From contig NZ_JAOAOP010000004.1 in assembly GCF_030398335.1 (NCBI RefSeq), positions 62,001-126,000 of the forward strand: a stretch of 64,000 nt of DNA, given 5' to 3'. The translations under genes and the position numbers were made by a program. Below the pieces are notes generated by a model. That model had not been told where the DNA came from. It ran no database searches and worked only from the letters and a program-made list of their open reading frames with translations. Positions 62,700 to 64,000 of this stretch are shown here, piece by piece. This DNA is from Aquibium sp. A9E412 (GTDB lineage: Bacteria > Pseudomonadota > Alphaproteobacteria > Rhizobiales > Rhizobiaceae). Positions within the stretch are counted from its first letter, which is position 1. Each line of letters opens with the position of its first letter.

Positions 62700-63212
62700 A
62701 TGGCATTCTCGCCGGCGATGCCGATCGTCTCTCCGATTCCCGCCAATCCGCTCGTCGACGGACGCCAGTCCGAGCGCGCGCTGATGGTGCGGCGCGGCGT
62801 GCAGCGGCTGCTGGGCGAGATGGGCGCGGCGGTGCTGCCCGAGCTGTCGCTCGCCTCGGGTCGGCGCGCCGACCTGGTGGCGCTGACGCGCCAGGGCGGC
62901 ATCTGGATCGTCGAGATCAAGTCGTCGGTCGAGGATTTCCGCAGCGACCGCAAATGGCCCGACTACCGCGCCTTCTGCGACCGCTTCTTCTTCGCCACCC
63001 ACCCCGAGGTGCCGGCGGCGATCTTTCCCGAGAGCTGCGGCTTCATCCTGTCGGACGGCTACGGCGCGGAGGTCCTGCGCGAGGCGCCGGAGCACCGGCT
63101 GGCGCCGGCCAGCCGCAAGGCGCTGACGCTGCGCTTCGCGCGGGCCGGCGCGGCGCGGCTGATGGCCGCCGAGCGGGCGGGCGTTCCGCTGCCGCTGCCC
63201 GACGACGGCTGA
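62700..63212 (+). CDS. mmcB: MmcB-family DNA repair protein
   Basis: The 170-residue protein has a PD-(D/E)XK-like pattern SGRRADLVAL (Asp, about residue 59) and IWIVEIKSS (Glu-x-Lys, about 72), typical of Caulobacter MmcB, a DNA-damage-related protein. SDRKWPDYRAFCDRFFFAT is a family hallmark. ATG 62700 has no strong SD; ATG 62718 is an alternative. Confidence 0.88.
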   Translation: MAFSPAMPIVSPIPANPLVDGRQSERALMVRRGVQRLLGEMGAAVLPELSLASGRRADLVALTRQGGIWIVEIKSSVEDFRSDRKWPDYRAFCDRFFFATHPEVPAAIFPESCGFILSDGYGAEVLREAPEHRLAPASRKALTLRFARAGAARLMAAERAGVPLPLPDDG

Positions 63213-63248
63213 CGGCGCCGCACGGACGGGTCCGCGCGGCGCCGGCGC

Positions 63249-63608
63249 TCAGCTGTCGGCTTTCAGGCAGACGTCGGTCAGCCCGGCGCGCACGAAGCCG
63301 AGCTTCGCGGCCGCAGCCTTCGACAGGTCGAGGATGCGGCCGCCGACGAACGGCCCGCGGTCGTTGACGCGCACGACGACGGAACGGCCGTTGCGCTGGT
63401 TGGTCACGGTGATGCGCGTGCCGAAGGGCAGCGAGCGGTGCGCGGCGGTCATGCCGGCGGGGTCCATCCGCTCGCCCGAGGCGGTGATCGAGGTGAGGGC
63501 GTACCAGGAGGCGCCGCCGCACTGGGCGGAGGCGGTGCCGGCGGTGGCGGTGAGGACGAGGAGGGCGGCCGTCAGGCGCAGCACGCTGCGCGGGGCGGTC
63601 ATGGTCAT
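63249..63608 (-). CDS. RlpA-like septal ring lytic transglycosylase family protein
   Basis: The 119-residue protein has a signal peptide (about residues 1-29, ending ATAGTASAQ) and a double-psi beta-barrel: GGASWYALTS, TAAHRSLPFGTRITVTNQ and VRVNDRGPFVGGRILDLS are the RlpA signatures. It lacks the SPOR domain, so it is a short form, possibly a periplasmic peptidoglycan lyase. ATG 63608 was chosen, with GGAG nine bases away. Confidence 0.9.
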   Translation of the reverse strand: MTMTAPRSVLRLTAALLVLTATAGTASAQCGGASWYALTSITASGERMDPAGMTAAHRSLPFGTRITVTNQRNGRSVVVRVNDRGPFVGGRILDLSKAAAAKLGFVRAGLTDVCLKADS

Positions 63609-63859
63609 TCGCAAGGGCTCCGCTGCGCCGGGAAGGGCGCGTTCGGGCGCGACGCGCCGGCCGGTGCCGGTCGCCCGCGCAGGTTTCGCTCGGGGTTCGG
63701 AGGCGTCCGCGGCGGCCGCGAACCGGTTCCGGCTAGGGGCGAATTGCGGCGGCGGGGTGGCAGGGTTCCATGCCGCCCGCGCACGATTTTCAACGCCGCG
63801 TCACAGAGCTTGAGGCGGCACGGAAGCGGCCTGCCGCCGCCGTGCCGCTGCGGTTCGCC

Positions 63860-64000
63860 TCAGTGGGCGTAGTCGGGCTCCTGCGCGTCGAGGATGGCGC
63901 GCAGCTCGTCGAGATGCCGGCGCGCGGCGTCGAGCGGGTAGGCCTCCGTCTCCGCCGCCACCTTCTCGGCCACCGCGTCGTCGAGCAGGCGCAGCGGCCG
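63860..64000 (-). CDS. Partial gene, C-terminal end only (unknown)
   Basis: The last 46 codons and stop of a minus-strand gene whose start lies beyond 64000. The end is helical and acidic (DDAVAEKVAAETEAYPLDAA, then HLDELRAILDAQEPDYAH). Too little remains to name a family; coding is supported by codon-position bias. Confidence 0.5.
   Translation of the reverse strand, partial: RPLRLLDDAVAEKVAAETEAYPLDAARRHLDELRAILDAQEPDYAH

Noticed and set aside
1-64000. CRISPR array
   Set aside because: No regularly spaced direct repeats with unique spacers were seen; the repeats at 22.6 and 21.0 kb are short and irregular.

Overview
The window reads as a chromosome segment from an alphaproteobacterium, most likely of the order Hyphomicrobiales (Rhizobiales). 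The strongest clue is the right flank: very GC-rich genes in the order maeB-type malic enzyme, mutS, pcm, glnD, murJ, trpS, usp, NifU-family, followed by L,D-transpeptidase, mmcB and rlpA. The species cannot be named from sequence alone.

Bases 1 to about 42.4 kb are an integrated siphovirus-like prophage whose left end lies outside the window. From left to right: (i) a leftward late operon (1-17.1 kb) running from terminase, portal, a protease-capsid fusion and head completion genes to a tail module whose last four genes resemble the gene transfer agent set (DUF2460, DUF2163, NlpC/P60, TIM-barrel tail fibre-hub protein); (ii) a heavy-metal cassette (ArsR/CmtR-type sensor plus HMA-CDF transporter, 8.0-9.3 kb) placed between two tail genes; (iii) a short rightward pair (17.2-18.1 kb); (iv) a leftward early region (18.2-31 kb) with two DNA methyltransferases, a RuvC-like nuclease, a primase-helicase, a PD-(D/E)XK nuclease, an SF2 helicase, a Sak4-like ATPase and a sigma-like factor; (v) a regulator pair of unknown function (31.1-33.2 kb); (vi) a rightward DUF2924-serine recombinase-HTH integration module (33.4-35.8 kb).

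From 35.9 to 42.1 kb, between the integrase and the host boundary, lies a lower-GC cargo module. It has a ribbon-helix-helix protein and a C5-cytosine methyltransferase on the plus strand. Facing them is a tightly overlapping minus-strand operon: sigma-like factor, ParB/Srx-like protein, SNF2-type helicase and PD-(D/E)XK nuclease. Together they look like an unusual restriction-modification or defence system, and this is the main candidate for an undescribed system in the window.

Host sequence resumes with tRNA-Ser(GGA) and its terminator near 42.5 kb. The remaining 21 kb are core genes for protein repair, nucleoside uptake, peptidase, RNA processing, carbon metabolism, mismatch repair, nitrogen sensing, lipid II flipping, translation, iron-sulfur assembly and cell-wall remodelling.
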